The notes under the pieces were generated by a model. It saw nothing but the letters and a program-made list of their open reading frames with translations. It was not told the origin of the DNA and ran no database searches. A DNA stretch of 64,000 nucleotides from Acidovorax soli. Lineage in GTDB: Bacteria; Pseudomonadota; Gammaproteobacteria; Burkholderiales; Burkholderiaceae_C. The translations under genes were made by a program, and so were the position numbers. This document shows positions 37,534 to 46,085 of this stretch, one piece after another. Positions within the stretch are counted from its first letter, which is position 1; the number at the start of each line of letters is the position of its first letter. The DNA is taken from the NCBI RefSeq assembly GCF_900107605.1, contig NZ_FNQJ01000012.1, positions 23,968 to 87,967 of the forward strand. The letters are read 5' to 3'.

Positions 37534-38349
37534 ATGAGCAACAGCCCTGCCCAACCCCTGCGCCCCGCCCCACCCAGGGCCCCGGAGCTACCTGCCACAG
37601 GCGCTGCGGCGGCAGCCAAAGACACCGGTGGCGTCATCGCCGTCACACGCGCCCTGCAGGTGCTGGAGGCCTTTGCGCTGGGTGAATCCAGCCTGCCGCT
37701 GGCCGAACTGAGCCGCCGCTGCGGTCTGCACAAGACCACGGTGCTGCGCCTGGCGCGCACACTGGCGCACTCGGGCTTCATGGTGCAGCGCGAGGACGGC
37801 GACTGGCGCCTGGGCCCCGCCGCAGGCTGGCTGGGCGCGCGCTACCAGGCGGGCTTTGATGTGCAGAACGTGCTCGAACCCGCGCTGCGTGAGCTGACCC
37901 TCGCCACCGGCGAAAGCGCGGCGTTCTATGTGCGCGAGGGCAATGTGCGGACCTGCCTGGTCCGCGTGGAAGGCCCGCAGGCCCTGCGCCACCACGCGCG
38001 CATGGGCGAAGGCCTGCCGCTGGACAAGGGCTCGCCAGGCCGCGTGATCCTGGCCTTCTCGGGCGAGCCAGGCAAGGCCTACGAAGAGATCCGCAAGAAG
38101 GGCTACCACTGGTCCATCGGCGAGCGCGAACAGGGCGTGGCCACCGTGTCGGCCCCGGTGTTCGGCATGCACTGGCGCCTGATGGGCTCGGTGTGCATCT
38201 CGGGCCCGGCCTCGCGCCTGCCGGCCGAAAAACTGGAGTCTCTGGCACAGACCGTGATCGCTGCGGCCACGCAGTTGTCGTATGCGCTGGCGGGCAATTC
38301 GGCAGCGCCTGCCCACGCCCCGGTGCGGGCCACCCAATGGCATCCTTGA
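37534..38349 (+). CDS. IclR-family transcriptional regulator
   Basis: The 271-residue protein begins MSNSPAQPLRPAPP. It has the IclR winged helix (ITRALQVLEAFALGESSLPLAELSRRCGLHKTTVLRLARTLAHSGFM-like) and the C-terminal effector domain (FYVREGNVRTCLVRVEGPQALRHHARMGEGLPLDKGSPGRVILAF). It faces the Bug 4/RraA/dehydrogenase unit and probably controls it in response to a pathway acid. In-frame codons exist upstream, but MSNSP follows the operator region and is the more likely start. Confidence 0.9.
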   Translation: MSNSPAQPLRPAPPRAPELPATGAAAAAKDTGGVIAVTRALQVLEAFALGESSLPLAELSRRCGLHKTTVLRLARTLAHSGFMVQREDGDWRLGPAAGWLGARYQAGFDVQNVLEPALRELTLATGESAAFYVREGNVRTCLVRVEGPQALRHHARMGEGLPLDKGSPGRVILAFSGEPGKAYEEIRKKGYHWSIGEREQGVATVSAPVFGMHWRLMGSVCISGPASRLPAEKLESLAQTVIAAATQLSYALAGNSAAPAHAPVRATQWHP

Positions 38350-38395
38350 TACTTGCATCCGTTATCAACCACGTACAAAAACCGAGGAGACTGCC

Positions 38396-38968
38396 GTGAG
38401 CCGCTACCCCTTCCCCGACCTGAACACCCTGCCCGAGGACATCCGCGCGCGGATTCTGGAGGTGCAGGAGAAGGCGGGATTCATCCCCAACGTGTTCCTC
38501 GCCTTTGCCCGCCGTCCGGCCGAATGGCGCGCGTTTTTCGCGTACCACGATGCGCTCATGCTCAAGGAGGAAGGCAGCCTGACCAAGGGCGAGCGCGAGA
38601 TGATCGTCACCGCCACCAGCGCGGCCAACCAGTGCCTGTACTGCGTGGTGGCGCATGGCGCCATCCTGCGCATCTACGAAAAGAAACCCTTCGTGGCCGA
38701 CCAGGTGGCCGTGAACCACCGCAAGGCGGACATCACGCCGCGCCAGCGCGCCATGCTCGACTTCGCCATGAAGGTCTGCCAGCGCGCGCACGAGGTGGAA
38801 GACGCCGACTTCACCGCCCTGCACGCCCATGGCCTGGACGACGAGGACATCTGGGACATTGCCGCCATCACGGCATTCTTTGGTCTCTCCAACCGCATGG
38901 CCAGTTTTGCGGGCATGCAGCCCAACCCCGAGTTCTATCTGATGGGGCGGGTGCCCAAGCAGAAATAA
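38396..38968 (+). CDS. Peroxidase-related AhpD-like protein
   Basis: The 190-residue protein begins at a GTG with a GAGGAGA box nearby. It holds the AhpD-type redox pair in NQCLYCVVAHGAILR and a preceding LTKGEREMIVTATSAA. Proteins of this group are carboxymuconolactone-decarboxylase-fold alkylhydroperoxidases. It follows the IclR gene by 46 bp and may be cotranscribed, but it has no clear link to the catabolic cluster. Substrate unknown. Confidence 0.85.
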   Translation: MSRYPFPDLNTLPEDIRARILEVQEKAGFIPNVFLAFARRPAEWRAFFAYHDALMLKEEGSLTKGEREMIVTATSAANQCLYCVVAHGAILRIYEKKPFVADQVAVNHRKADITPRQRAMLDFAMKVCQRAHEVEDADFTALHAHGLDDEDIWDIAAITAFFGLSNRMASFAGMQPNPEFYLMGRVPKQK

Positions 38969-39000
38969 GAAAAGAGGCCGGCTCCGCAGGATTACGACTT

Positions 39001-39055
39001 GCTTGATAGCTTCAAGCGCTTAACTCATAAGCACTTGAGCCCTATTTCATTCAGT
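39001..39055. repeat. AGCGCTT palindromic repeat, intergenic copy 3
   Basis: CAAGCGCTTA-actca-TAAGCACTTG (39013-39037) pairs at 9 of 10 positions and is preceded by TTGATAGCTT and followed by CCTATTTCATTCAG. It lies between the convergent AhpD-like and thioesterase genes, in the same type of position as copy 1. Confidence 0.7.
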
Positions 39056-39476
39056 CAGCCGAGACCAAGGCCCGCATCCAGTCGGGCAAGGGCGCGGCCT
39101 TCTGCTGCGGGAAATCCACCCAGATGGTGGTGGCGCCACCAGCGGCACAAATCACACCGGGCTGGTCCACCCGCTCCATCGTGCCCCAGGTCTCGAACGT
39201 GGTGCGCGCCGGGTCGCTCACATACAGCTTGAGCAGCACATCGGCCGGGTATTCCAGCTGCCGGTAGAAGTTGCAGAACGCATTGACGATCACCGGGCCC
39301 TGGCCATTCGGGTCGGGGTTGCAGCCCACCGACGCCATCCACTCGATGCGCGCCGTCTCCAGGTAGCGAAAGTAAACGGTGTTGTTGACATGGCCCATGG
39401 CGTCCATGTCGCCCCAGCGCACGGGGAAGCGCATCTCAAAAACCAGTTTCTTGGTCTCGGGGATTTCCATCTTCAT
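39051..39476 (-). CDS. Acyl-CoA thioesterase (4HBT, hotdog fold)
   Basis: The 141-residue protein has the 4-hydroxybenzoyl-CoA thioesterase signature FPVRWGDMDAMGHVNNTVYFRYLETARIEW with the catalytic Asp in WGDMDAMGHVNN. It hydrolyses acyl-CoA thioesters; chain preference is not readable. Its ATG overlaps the stop of the SDR gene (ATGA). An ATG two codons further in is also possible. Confidence 0.88.
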   Translation of the reverse strand: MKMEIPETKKLVFEMRFPVRWGDMDAMGHVNNTVYFRYLETARIEWMASVGCNPDPNGQGPVIVNAFCNFYRQLEYPADVLLKLYVSDPARTTFETWGTMERVDQPGVICAAGGATTIWVDFPQQKAAPLPDWMRALVSAD

Positions 39477-40255
39477 ACCGCAAAGCCGTCGTCGGCCGCA
39501 ATCACCGCGCCATTGACAAAGTGGCTCTGGTCGCTGGCCAGCATCACGATGAGGGCATCCAGGTCCTGCGGCTGCCCCACGCGCTTGCGCGGCAGCATGG
39601 CGATGAGCTTCTGGCCCTGCTCGGTGTCCCAGTGATGGTGGTTGAGCTCGGTATCGATATAGCCCGGGCAGATGGCATTCACGTTGATGCCAAAGCGCCC
39701 CCACTCCAGCGCCATGGCGCGGGTCATCTGCACCACGGCGGCCTTGCTCATGCTGTAGGCACCAATCTGCGGCAGCACCTTGAGTCCGGCCATCGAGGCG
39801 ATGTTGATGATGCGCCCGCCCGTGAAGCTGCCCGGCGCCGCGCCGCGCGAGCGGGCCAGCATGCGCTTGCCCACCTCTTGCGCCACAAAGAAGGCGCCCT
39901 TCACGTTGGTATCGAAGATGAAGTCGTAGTCCTCGGGCGTCACATCCTGGATGCGCTGCGTGGTGCTCACGCCCGAGTTGTTGACCAGGATGTCGATGGA
40001 GCCCATTTCCGTCTCGGCATGGGCCACGGCGGCCTTGATGGAATCGTGGTCGGTCACATCGAGCTCGACCACATGGGCGTCGCCCCCTTCGCCTTCGATG
40101 CGGGCGCGCAGTTCCTTGAGTTTTTCCAGCCGGCGGCTGGCCAGCACCACCCCGGCACCCGCACGGGCCAGGGTGCGCGCAAACTGGGCCCCCAGGCCGC
40201 TGGATGCGCCCGTCACCAGGGCCACGCGGCCGGACAAATCGATGCTGTAAGCCAT
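39473..40255 (-). CDS. Short-chain dehydrogenase/reductase
   Basis: The 260-residue SDR has the cofactor motif VTGASSGLGAQFARTLARAG, NNSG in DILVNNSGVSTT, and the catalytic Ser, Tyr and Lys in IINIASMAGLKVLPQIGAYSMSKAAV. Family members reduce or oxidise 3-hydroxyacyl-CoA or similar compounds. The start MAYSIDLSGR has a GGAGA box; an ATG five codons upstream contains that box. It is coupled to a thioesterase and divergent from an ETF-ubiquinone oxidoreductase gene, which fits acyl-CoA metabolism. Confidence 0.9.
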   Translation of the reverse strand: MAYSIDLSGRVALVTGASSGLGAQFARTLARAGAGVVLASRRLEKLKELRARIEGEGGDAHVVELDVTDHDSIKAAVAHAETEMGSIDILVNNSGVSTTQRIQDVTPEDYDFIFDTNVKGAFFVAQEVGKRMLARSRGAAPGSFTGGRIINIASMAGLKVLPQIGAYSMSKAAVVQMTRAMALEWGRFGINVNAICPGYIDTELNHHHWDTEQGQKLIAMLPRKRVGQPQDLDALIVMLASDQSHFVNGAVIAADDGFAV

Positions 40256-40386
40256 TGAGAGTTTCTCCACAAATCAGAAACAGAGGAAATATGCGCGTCC
40301 GATTGTGCGTGTTCGCATGAATACAATCAGCCGCTGGCCAGGCAGTGCCGTGCGGCACGGCCTGTAGAACATTCCTTCATTATCAA

Positions 40387-42111
40387 ATGCCCGACGAGAC
40401 ACCCATGACAAACCAGGAAATCCTTGCCCAGTATGGTCCCCGCGAAGCCATGGAATACGACGTGGTCGTGGTAGGTGGCGGCCCCGCTGGCCTGTCCACC
40501 GCCATCCGGCTCAAGCAGCTCGCCGCCGAAAAGGGCCAGGACGTGTCGGTCGTGGTGCTCGAAAAAGGTTCCGAGCCCGGCGCGCACATCCTGTCGGGCG
40601 CCATCATGGACCCCAAGGCGCTCAGCGAACTGATCCCCGACTGGAAGGAAAAGGGCGCCCCGCTGAACCAGCCCGTCACCGATGATGCCATGGTGTTCCT
40701 GGGCGAGAAATCGTCATTCCGCACCCCCAATTTCCTGCTGCCAGGCTGCTTTCAGAACCATGGCAACTACATCGTCAGCCTGGGCAACGTCACGCGCTGG
40801 CTGGCGCAGCAGGCCGAGAACCTGGGCGTGGAAATCTTCCCCGGCTTTGCCGCCGCCGAAGTGCTCTACAACGACAACGGCAGCGTCAAGGGCGTGGCCA
40901 CCGGCAACATGGGCGTGAGCAAGGAAGGCGAGCCCACGGGCGACTTCCAGCTCGGCATGGAGCTGCACGCCAAATACACCATCTTCGCCGAAGGCGCGCG
41001 CGGCCATCTGGGCAAGCAGGTCATTGCCCGCTTCAAGCTCGATGCGGAAAGCGACCCGCAGACCTACGGCCTGGGCATCAAGGAACTGTGGGAAATCGAC
41101 CCCGCCCGCCACCAGCCCGGCTTCGTGCTGCACACCGCTGGCTGGCCCATGGACAACAACACCTATGGCGGCGCCTTCCTCTACCACATGGAGGACAACA
41201 AGGTCACGCTGGGCTTCATCACCGGCCTGGACTACGCCAACCCGTATCTGAGCCCGTTCGAGGAATTCCAGCGCTGGAAGACGCACGCCAACATCCGTTA
41301 CTACTTGGAAGGCGATGAAGCCAAGGGCATCAAGCCGGCCAAGCGCATCAGCTACGGCGCGCGCGCCATCACGGCCGGCGGCCTGATGAGCCTGCCCAAG
41401 ACGGTGTTCCCGGGCGGCGCGCTGGTGGGCTGTGACGCGGGTTACCTCAACGTCAGCCGCATCAAGGGCAGCCACGCCGCCATCAAGACCGGCATGCTGG
41501 CCGCCGAGGCCGCCTACGACGCCATCACCGCAGGACGCCAGCACGACGAACTCGCCGCCTATCCCCAGGCCTTTGAAGCCAGCTGGCTCTACACCGAGCT
41601 GAACAAGGCGCGCAACTTCAAGGCCTGGTTCAAGAAGGGCCTGACGGTGGCCACGGTGATGAATGGCATCGAGCAGTTCGCGCTCAAGGGCCACATCCCA
41701 TGGACGCTGCACCGCGACAAGCCCGACCACGCCTATCTGAAGCCCGCCGCCGAATGCAAGCCCATCGCCTATCCCAAGCCCGATGGCAAGATCACCTTCG
41801 ACCGCCTCTCCAGTGTGTTCGTGAGCAACACCAACCACGCCGAGAACCAGCCGGCCCACCTGACGCTCAAGGATGCGAGCGTGCCGGTAAACATCAACCT
41901 GGCCAAATACGCCGGCCCCGAAGCCCGCTACTGCCCGGCTGGCGTGTACGAGTTTGTGCCCGACGAAGCCAAGGGCGGCAGCGCGCAGCGCCTGCAGATC
42001 AACGCGCAGAACTGCGTGCACTGCAAGACCTGCGACATCAAGGACCCGACGCAGAACATCGTCTGGGTCACGCCCGAAGGCGGCGGCGGCCCCAACTACT
42101 CGGGCATGTAA
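40387..42111 (+). CDS. Electron transfer flavoprotein-ubiquinone oxidoreductase
   Basis: The ~574-residue protein has FAD motif YDVVVVGGGPAGLSTAIRL, the ETF-QO segments PGAHILSGAIMDPKAL and KGSHAAIKTGMLAAEAAYDAI, and a C-terminal 4Fe-4S site with ligands in RYCPAGVYEF and NCVHCKTCDIKDPTQNI. It passes electrons from reduced ETF (acyl-CoA and related dehydrogenases) to ubiquinone at the inner membrane. Starts at 40387 or 40405 are both plausible. A strong terminator follows. Confidence 0.95.
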   Translation: MPDETPMTNQEILAQYGPREAMEYDVVVVGGGPAGLSTAIRLKQLAAEKGQDVSVVVLEKGSEPGAHILSGAIMDPKALSELIPDWKEKGAPLNQPVTDDAMVFLGEKSSFRTPNFLLPGCFQNHGNYIVSLGNVTRWLAQQAENLGVEIFPGFAAAEVLYNDNGSVKGVATGNMGVSKEGEPTGDFQLGMELHAKYTIFAEGARGHLGKQVIARFKLDAESDPQTYGLGIKELWEIDPARHQPGFVLHTAGWPMDNNTYGGAFLYHMEDNKVTLGFITGLDYANPYLSPFEEFQRWKTHANIRYYLEGDEAKGIKPAKRISYGARAITAGGLMSLPKTVFPGGALVGCDAGYLNVSRIKGSHAAIKTGMLAAEAAYDAITAGRQHDELAAYPQAFEASWLYTELNKARNFKAWFKKGLTVATVMNGIEQFALKGHIPWTLHRDKPDHAYLKPAAECKPIAYPKPDGKITFDRLSSVFVSNTNHAENQPAHLTLKDASVPVNINLAKYAGPEARYCPAGVYEFVPDEAKGGSAQRLQINAQNCVHCKTCDIKDPTQNIVWVTPEGGGGPNYSGM

Positions 42112-42134
42112 AACCATAGCAATTTGTGATTGAA

Positions 42135-42160
42135 GGGCCTGCGCTGCAGGCCCTTTTTTT
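42135..42160 (+). terminator. Rho-independent terminator after ETF-QO
   Basis: A perfect 8-bp stem GGGCCTGC-gct-GCAGGCCC is followed by seven T residues. Confidence 0.92.
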
Positions 42161-42294
42161 ATGCCCCTTGTGCTGGATAGCGCCCTTGGACCGAGCCATG
42201 CCAGCGCATGCTGCAAAAAATCAGCGATAGGAGCATACTGGCCCCACATCGCCTCACGCATGCTGCGTGGATTCGATTTCGCAGGAGAGACGCC

Positions 42295-42804
42295 ATGCAG
42301 TACTCCCGACGGAGCCCACCTTTTGCATTGCAGCGGCGCCATGTGCTGGGTGGTGCCCTGGCCACTGCAGCCGCAGCCCTGTTCCCCTGGACACCGGTTT
42401 TTCCGGTCGAGGTCGATGCAGACCAGGCATTTTTGGCCTTGTCCATCTTGCTCACAGGCCGCAACAACCTCGATCCAGCGCTCGGGCGCCGACTGCGACA
42501 GGCACTTCAAAGCGGCAATGACCGCCTTGACCAGCACACCACAGACCTGCTCGGCTTACTGGAAACCCGCAAGGTGCCATTGCCCGACCTGCAGGCAATT
42601 TTGGCGACCGAAAAAACGGCCTTTGCCGCGCTCCCTGGCCAGATCATGACCGCCTGGTACCTGGGCGTCGTGGGCAAAGGCCCACAAGCCAAGGTGCTGG
42701 CTTTTGAGCATGCGCTCAATGCGGTCGCTGTATCAGACAAGCTGAAGCCGCCCACCTACGCCTATGGTGCACCCGGCAGCTGGAGCCACAACCCCAACGC
42801 ATGA
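42295..42804 (+). CDS. Sugar/polyol dehydrogenase small subunit (gluconate 2-dehydrogenase subunit 3-like family)
   Basis: The 169-residue protein starts MQYSRRSPPFALQRRHVLGG, with a twin-arginine signal (RRHVLGGALATAAAALFPW). The rest fits the small subunit of membrane-bound FAD-dependent sorbitol/fructose dehydrogenases (FLALSILLTGRNNLDP, TAWYLGVVGKGPQAKVLAFEHAL, PPTYAYGAPGSWSHNP). It helps export and fold the flavoprotein made by the next gene, 8 bp downstream. A GCAGGAGAG box precedes the ATG. Confidence 0.85.
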   Translation: MQYSRRSPPFALQRRHVLGGALATAAAALFPWTPVFPVEVDADQAFLALSILLTGRNNLDPALGRRLRQALQSGNDRLDQHTTDLLGLLETRKVPLPDLQAILATEKTAFAALPGQIMTAWYLGVVGKGPQAKVLAFEHALNAVAVSDKLKPPTYAYGAPGSWSHNPNA

Positions 42805-42811
42805 GGCGGCC

Positions 42812-44452
42812 ATGGCACAAACCCTTTCCGCAGATTTCGTGGTCGTTGGCTCGGGCATCATTGGTGCGCTGGTGGCGCGCAAGCTGGCCCTGGCGGGGGC
42901 CTCGGTACTCATCCTTGAGGCGGGGCCCCATGTGACGCGTGGCGAATTGGTCGCCCGCTTTCGCAACTCACCGCGCCGCAGCGACTGGATGTCGCCCTAC
43001 CCACCGGCACCCTGGGCACCGCATCCGGTCTACCAACCCGAAGACAACGGCCATCTGGTGCATGCCGGCCCCTACCCCTACAAGGCCGAGTACATCCGGC
43101 AGGTGGGCGGAACCAGCTGGCACTGGGCCGCCCATGCCTGGCGCAATGTGCCCAACGATTTCCGCATCCACAGCCTGTACGGCGTGGGCGTGGACTGGCC
43201 TTTCGGCTACGACGAACTGGAACCCTACTACCAGGAAGCCGAAGAGATCATGGGTGTCTCGGGCGCACCCAACACCGGCTCGCCGCGCACCAAGCCCTTT
43301 CCCATGCAGCCCGTGGCCGAACCCTGGGCCATGCAGCGCCTGCGCGAACGGCTGGCGCCCGTCTACCCGGTGGTGGGCAACACCACGGCGCGCAACAGCC
43401 GCAGTTACGACGGACGCCCGCCCTGCTGCGGCAACAACAGCTGCCAGCCGATTTGCCCCATCGACGCCCAATACCACGGCGGACTGGCCGTCGATGCAGC
43501 CCTGGCAGCAGGCGCCAAACTCCAGGCCAATGCCAACGTGTTCAAGCTGGAGCACGATGGCGCCGCACGCATCACGGCAGTGCACTACTACGACCCCGAC
43601 AAAGTGGCGCACCGCGTCACGGGCAAGACCTTCATCGTTGCGGCCAACGGCATCGAAAGCCCGCGGCTGCTGCTGCTGTCCCAGAGCGCCAAGTTCCCCC
43701 AGGGCCTGGCCAACAGCCGCGACATGGTGGGCCGCCACCTGATGGACCACCCCAGCACCTCGCTCACCTTCGATGCCGATGAAGACGTGTGGCTGGGCCG
43801 CGGGCCGCAAAGCCCCAGTTCCATCAACACCATGCGCGACGGCGAATTCCGCGCACGGCACGCACCCTATCGGCTGGACTTCACCAACATCTCCCGTGTC
43901 GACGGAGCCACCCGTGCCTTGCTGGCCGAAGGGGTCTACGGCGCAGAGTTCGAGCGCCGCCTGCGCCACAGCGCGGCGCGCGAGATGAACGTCAAGAACG
44001 TGCTGGAGGTGCTGCCCGACCCCAGGCACCGCATCACGCTGAGCGACCAGAAAGACGCCCTGGGCCTGCCCAAACCGCAAACCCATTACTCCATCGACGA
44101 CTACACCCGCGCCGGCCATGTGCGCTCACAGCAAGACTTCAAGCGCATCGCTGAACTGATGGGCGGCACCAACCTGCGTTTCAGCAAGGACGGCGACTTC
44201 GCCAACAACCAGCACATCTGCGGCACGTTGAGCATGGGCACCGACCCCGCCGTATCGGTGTGCGACCCGTGGGGCCGGGCGCACGACCACGACAACCTGT
44301 ACCTTGCCAGCACCGGCGTGCTGCCCACCTCGTCCACCTGCAACTCCACGCTCAACGGCATTGCCGTGGCCCTGCGCAGTGCACAGCACATCCTGTCGCA
44401 GCAGGCGGGTCAACCCATGCCGCAGGCCCGTCCGGCCAGCGAAAGGAGTTGA
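42812..44452 (+). CDS. GMC-type flavoprotein dehydrogenase, large subunit of periplasmic sugar/polyol dehydrogenase
   Basis: The 546-residue protein has the GMC FAD motif FVVVGSGIIGALVARKLALAG, YIRQVGGTSWHWAAHAWRNVP, and the C-terminal active-site and FAD segment STGVLPTSSTCNSTLNGIAVAL. A Cys-rich run PPCCGNNSCQPICPIDAQY matches the 3Fe-4S ligands seen in fructose dehydrogenase-type enzymes. It oxidises a sugar, polyol or sugar acid in the periplasm and passes electrons to the downstream triheme cytochrome. No own signal peptide, consistent with export together with the Tat small subunit. Confidence 0.9.
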   Translation: MAQTLSADFVVVGSGIIGALVARKLALAGASVLILEAGPHVTRGELVARFRNSPRRSDWMSPYPPAPWAPHPVYQPEDNGHLVHAGPYPYKAEYIRQVGGTSWHWAAHAWRNVPNDFRIHSLYGVGVDWPFGYDELEPYYQEAEEIMGVSGAPNTGSPRTKPFPMQPVAEPWAMQRLRERLAPVYPVVGNTTARNSRSYDGRPPCCGNNSCQPICPIDAQYHGGLAVDAALAAGAKLQANANVFKLEHDGAARITAVHYYDPDKVAHRVTGKTFIVAANGIESPRLLLLSQSAKFPQGLANSRDMVGRHLMDHPSTSLTFDADEDVWLGRGPQSPSSINTMRDGEFRARHAPYRLDFTNISRVDGATRALLAEGVYGAEFERRLRHSAAREMNVKNVLEVLPDPRHRITLSDQKDALGLPKPQTHYSIDDYTRAGHVRSQQDFKRIAELMGGTNLRFSKDGDFANNQHICGTLSMGTDPAVSVCDPWGRAHDHDNLYLASTGVLPTSSTCNSTLNGIAVALRSAQHILSQQAGQPMPQARPASERS

Positions 44453-44454
44453 GC

Positions 44455-45864
44455 ATGCACAGCACCTTGCTCCGACGCTGGGCAGGCCTGGGCGCGGTCC
44501 TGTGCCTCAGCCTGATCGCGCTCGACACCCTGGCCCAAACCCCTGCCGCAGCGCCGACGAACCTGATCGAGCGCGGCCGCTACCTGGCCACCGCGGGCGA
44601 TTGCATCGCCTGCCATACGGCGCCCGGTGGCGCCGCCATGGCCGGGGGGCTGGCCATTGCCACACCATTGGGTGCGATCTACTCCACCAACATCACGCCC
44701 TCCCAAACGATGGGCATCGGCCACTACACGCTGGAACAATTCACGGCGGCGCTGCGCCATGGCCGGCGCGCCGACGGGGCGCACCTGTACCCCGCCATGC
44801 CCTACACGGCCTATGCCAAGGTCACCGACGAAGACATGGCCGCGCTGTACGCCTATTTCATGCAGGGCGTGAAACCCGTTGACAGCGCACCACCGGCCAC
44901 GGCATTGCCGTTTCCGTTCAACATCCGGGCCTCCATGGCCGCCTGGAATACCCTGTTCCACGACCCAACACCCTTCCGTGGCAGCGCGCAGCAGCCGCCC
45001 GAATGGAACCGGGGCGCCTATCTGGTGCAGGGCCTGGCCCATTGCAGTACCTGCCACACCCCGCGCAACACCTTCATGGCAGAAAACATGAAGCGCGCCC
45101 TCGGCGGCGGCGAAGTGGGCCCCTGGCATGCCCCCAACATCTCATCCGACCCCCAAAGCGGCATTGGCCAGTGGAGCGCGGAAGAACTGGTGCGCTACCT
45201 GCGGGTAGGTCATGCGGCCGGAAAAGATACAGCCGCCGGCCCCATGGCCGAGGCGGTGGACCACAGCCTGAGCCAGCTGACCGACGCAGACTTGCACGCC
45301 ATGGCCGCCTACCTCAAGACCACGGCGCCCGTGGCCGATACCGCCGCGCAACAGCCCGCCTTCTCGTGGGGCAAGGCCAGCGACCAGCTGGCCAGCATTC
45401 GCGGCGTGGCACTGCCCAAAGACCTGGGCACCATGACGGGACCGCAGCTCTATGACGCCTACTGCGCCAGCTGCCACCAGGCGCAGGCGCAAGGCAGCTT
45501 CGATGGCAAGCTCCCCGCGCTGTTCCACAACAGCACGCTGGGGCGCAATAGCACCAACAACCTGGTGCTAGCCATCCTGCAAGGCGTGCCCCGGCATGGC
45601 CGCGACACCATCATGCCGGCCTTTGCGCGCGAACTGAGCGACCCGCAAATCGCCACGCTGGGCAATTACCTGCTCAAGGAATACGGCAACCCCAACGCGC
45701 AGGTCACAGAACGCCAGGTCGCGCAATTGCGCGGCAATGCCCAGGACCACAAGCTGTTGCTGCTGGCCCGCGTGGGCCTGGCTGCAGGCGCTCTGGTGGT
45801 ATTGCTCTTCCTGGGCTGGGCCGTCTCGCGCAGCCGGGGCCGCCGCTCAGGCGGCCCGCGCTGA
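44455..45864 (+). CDS. Triheme c-type cytochrome subunit of the dehydrogenase
   Basis: The 469-residue protein starts with a signal peptide (MHSTLLRRWAGLGAVLCLSLIAL), has three CXXCH haem sites (CIACH, CSTCH, CASCH) and a C-terminal membrane anchor (VGLAAGALVVLLFLGWAV). This is the layout of the cytochrome subunit of membrane-bound sorbitol, gluconate and alcohol dehydrogenases, which hands electrons to ubiquinone. AAAGGAG lies before the ATG, two bases after the GMC stop. Confidence 0.93.
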   Translation: MHSTLLRRWAGLGAVLCLSLIALDTLAQTPAAAPTNLIERGRYLATAGDCIACHTAPGGAAMAGGLAIATPLGAIYSTNITPSQTMGIGHYTLEQFTAALRHGRRADGAHLYPAMPYTAYAKVTDEDMAALYAYFMQGVKPVDSAPPATALPFPFNIRASMAAWNTLFHDPTPFRGSAQQPPEWNRGAYLVQGLAHCSTCHTPRNTFMAENMKRALGGGEVGPWHAPNISSDPQSGIGQWSAEELVRYLRVGHAAGKDTAAGPMAEAVDHSLSQLTDADLHAMAAYLKTTAPVADTAAQQPAFSWGKASDQLASIRGVALPKDLGTMTGPQLYDAYCASCHQAQAQGSFDGKLPALFHNSTLGRNSTNNLVLAILQGVPRHGRDTIMPAFARELSDPQIATLGNYLLKEYGNPNAQVTERQVAQLRGNAQDHKLLLLARVGLAAGALVVLLFLGWAVSRSRGRRSGGPR

Positions 45865-46085
45865 TCCGAGGGCTCGCGGCGCAGGCGGCTGCGCCGCGGT
45901 GCACATTGCCCGCCGCCAAGGCACGGCACGCAGCGGATGGAACGGTCCCTCGCAGCCCCCGGCAAGCAACCCGCTGCAGCCGCCCCCGCAGGCTGCAGTA
46001 GACTCCCCGCGAAGCTCTGCGCCCCTCCTGCGCCAGAGCTTCTTTGCAAGCACAGGAAAAAACGAAAGACAGGTTGGAGATGGAA

